This document shows positions 48,015 to 48,610 of a DNA stretch of 48,610 bases, in pieces. Source of the DNA: Gemmatimonadota bacterium. Its GTDB lineage: Bacteria > Gemmatimonadota > Gemmatimonadetes > Longimicrobiales > Gaopeijiaceae. Position numbers and translations under genes: made by a program. Under the pieces are notes generated by a model that ran no database searches, had not been told where the DNA came from, and saw only the letters and a list, made by a program, of their open reading frames with translations. The stretch is from positions 1 to 48,610 of the forward strand of contig SHZR01000020.1 of NCBI GenBank assembly GCA_009692205.1. Reading direction: 5' to 3'. Within the stretch, counting starts at the first letter, position 1; each line of letters opens with the position of its first letter.

Positions 48015-48610
48015 TCAGGGCGCCGGGCGGAACGTCGTCACGTAGTCGGCGAGCTCTTGAATCTGCTCGGCCGTGAAGCTCGCGCTCCAACCCACCATCA
48101 AGGGCGACTTGCCTACCGATGCCCCGCCGTTGGTGATCACGTTCACGATGCGCTCCCTGTCGCGCTCTGCCCAGAACGCCGGATCGGTGAAGTTGGCCGG
48201 GTGTGGATCGAGCGCGAGGCCCGCCGCTCCGGTCCCGTCACCCGCCGCGCCGTGGCAGGTCGCGCACACGAGCCCGAACATATTCGGGGCGCTGAAGCCC
48301 GCCGCGACCACCGCGACCACCGGCTCCTCGGCGACCTCCTCGCCTTCACCGGGAATACCACGCTCGACGGCCGCCTGCGCCGCGACGTTCTCCCAATTGT
48401 TGCCCTCGTGGTTCATCACGTCCACTGACACGCCCGCCATCATGAGGGCCATGAGGACCAGGGATGTCGTGAGCACCCACTTCGCGATCCTCTTTTCCCA
48501 CTTGAGGTGCATGAAGTTCTGGATGACCAAGTTCGCCTTCACAAACGCGATGCCGAACGCTGTGATCAGCGTGACCCACACGATGCCGAAGAACGGACCC
48601 GCCACGCTGA
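48015..48610 (-). CDS. Cytochrome c oxidase subunit IV fused to cytochrome c (5' end outside window)
   Basis: The visible part (about 198 residues) has two helices of the bacterial subunit IV type (TLITAFGIAFVKANLVIQNF, MHLKWEKRIAKWVLTTSLVL and beyond). A linker follows, then a cytochrome c domain with CATCHG and the likely axial Met in KSPLMVGW. No stop precedes base 48610 in this frame and the first helix of subunit IV is missing, so the true start is outside. The GTG at 48605 is probably internal. Fused to subunit IV, the cytochrome would accept electrons from ActE or another cytochrome and pass them to CuA. Confidence 0.85.
   Translation of the reverse strand, partial: SVAGPFFGIVWVTLITAFGIAFVKANLVIQNFMHLKWEKRIAKWVLTTSLVLMALMMAGVSVDVMNHEGNNWENVAAQAAVERGIPGEGEEVAEEPVVAVVAAGFSAPNMFGLVCATCHGAAGDGTGAAGLALDPHPANFTDPAFWAERDRERIVNVITNGGASVGKSPLMVGWSASFTAEQIQELADYVTTFRPAP

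Overview
The window is GC-rich, gene-dense bacterial chromosome with no rRNA, tRNA or CRISPR array that I can see. The mix of alternative complex III (ActA-F), a caa3-type oxidase with a subunit IV-cytochrome c fusion, a bacillithiol-type disulfide reductase, a DUF5916 outer-membrane protein, several SnoaL/NTF2-like secreted proteins and a prolidase-like secreted amidohydrolase best fits Gemmatimonadota, probably an uncultured aerobic heterotroph. That placement is an inference from gene content, not from a marker gene.

Layout. 1-2.3 kb: a frameshifted acyltransferase remnant, a broken sorbosone-dehydrogenase-like lipoprotein and an OmpA-family lipoprotein. 2.5-5.4 kb: a small accessory island. 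It holds one intact VapBC pair with an 18-bp palindromic operator, then a row of mostly decayed toxin-antitoxin-like genes (Phd-type antitoxin tail, second VapC, two DUF2442, a RelE/PBECR-like protein, two DUF2283, a DUF4160). Several have lost the middle of the gene but kept both ends. 5.4-13.4 kb (minus): the complete actABCDEF operon plus a translationally coupled FKBP lipoprotein. 13.6-19.5 kb (plus): a MoxR / DUF58 / TgpA-transglutaminase operon with an SLC13 transporter embedded in it. 19.6-24.1 kb: small AbrB-like genes, a glycosyltransferase and a Nat-type ABC exporter. 24.1-26.6 kb (minus): a LuxE-LuxC acyl-activating and acyl-reducing pair. 26.6-29.7 kb: Bdr/YpdA, YgfZ and a SirB1-family protein.

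29.7-33.4 kb: selD, which reads through an in-frame UGA at the catalytic position and is therefore a probable selenoprotein, convergent with lon. 33.6-37.2 kb (plus): a tightly packed operon of UPF0173 metallo-hydrolase, Nudix hydrolase, amidohydrolase-NTF2 fusion and NTF2 lipoprotein. The amidohydrolase appears to lack about 50 catalytic-domain residues. 37.2-43.6 kb: ETF-quinone oxidoreductase, an AAA+ ATPase and its VWA partner, separated by an inverted creatininase-mutY pair. 43.6-46.4 kb: a large DUF5916 protein with an N-terminal NTF2-like domain. 46.4-48.6 kb (minus): the 3' end of a cytochrome c oxidase operon (subunit IV-cytochrome c fusion, subunit III, a small CAVCF protein, a TPR membrane protein), cut by the right window edge.

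Functionally the core is aerobic respiration: ETF-QO feeds quinol, ACIII oxidises quinol and reduces cytochrome c, and the caa3 oxidase completes the chain. Around it lie envelope and protein quality-control genes, selenium and thiol metabolism, and a decaying accessory island. The strongest single observation is the selenocysteine SelD, whose 5' end is lost if UGA is read as stop.
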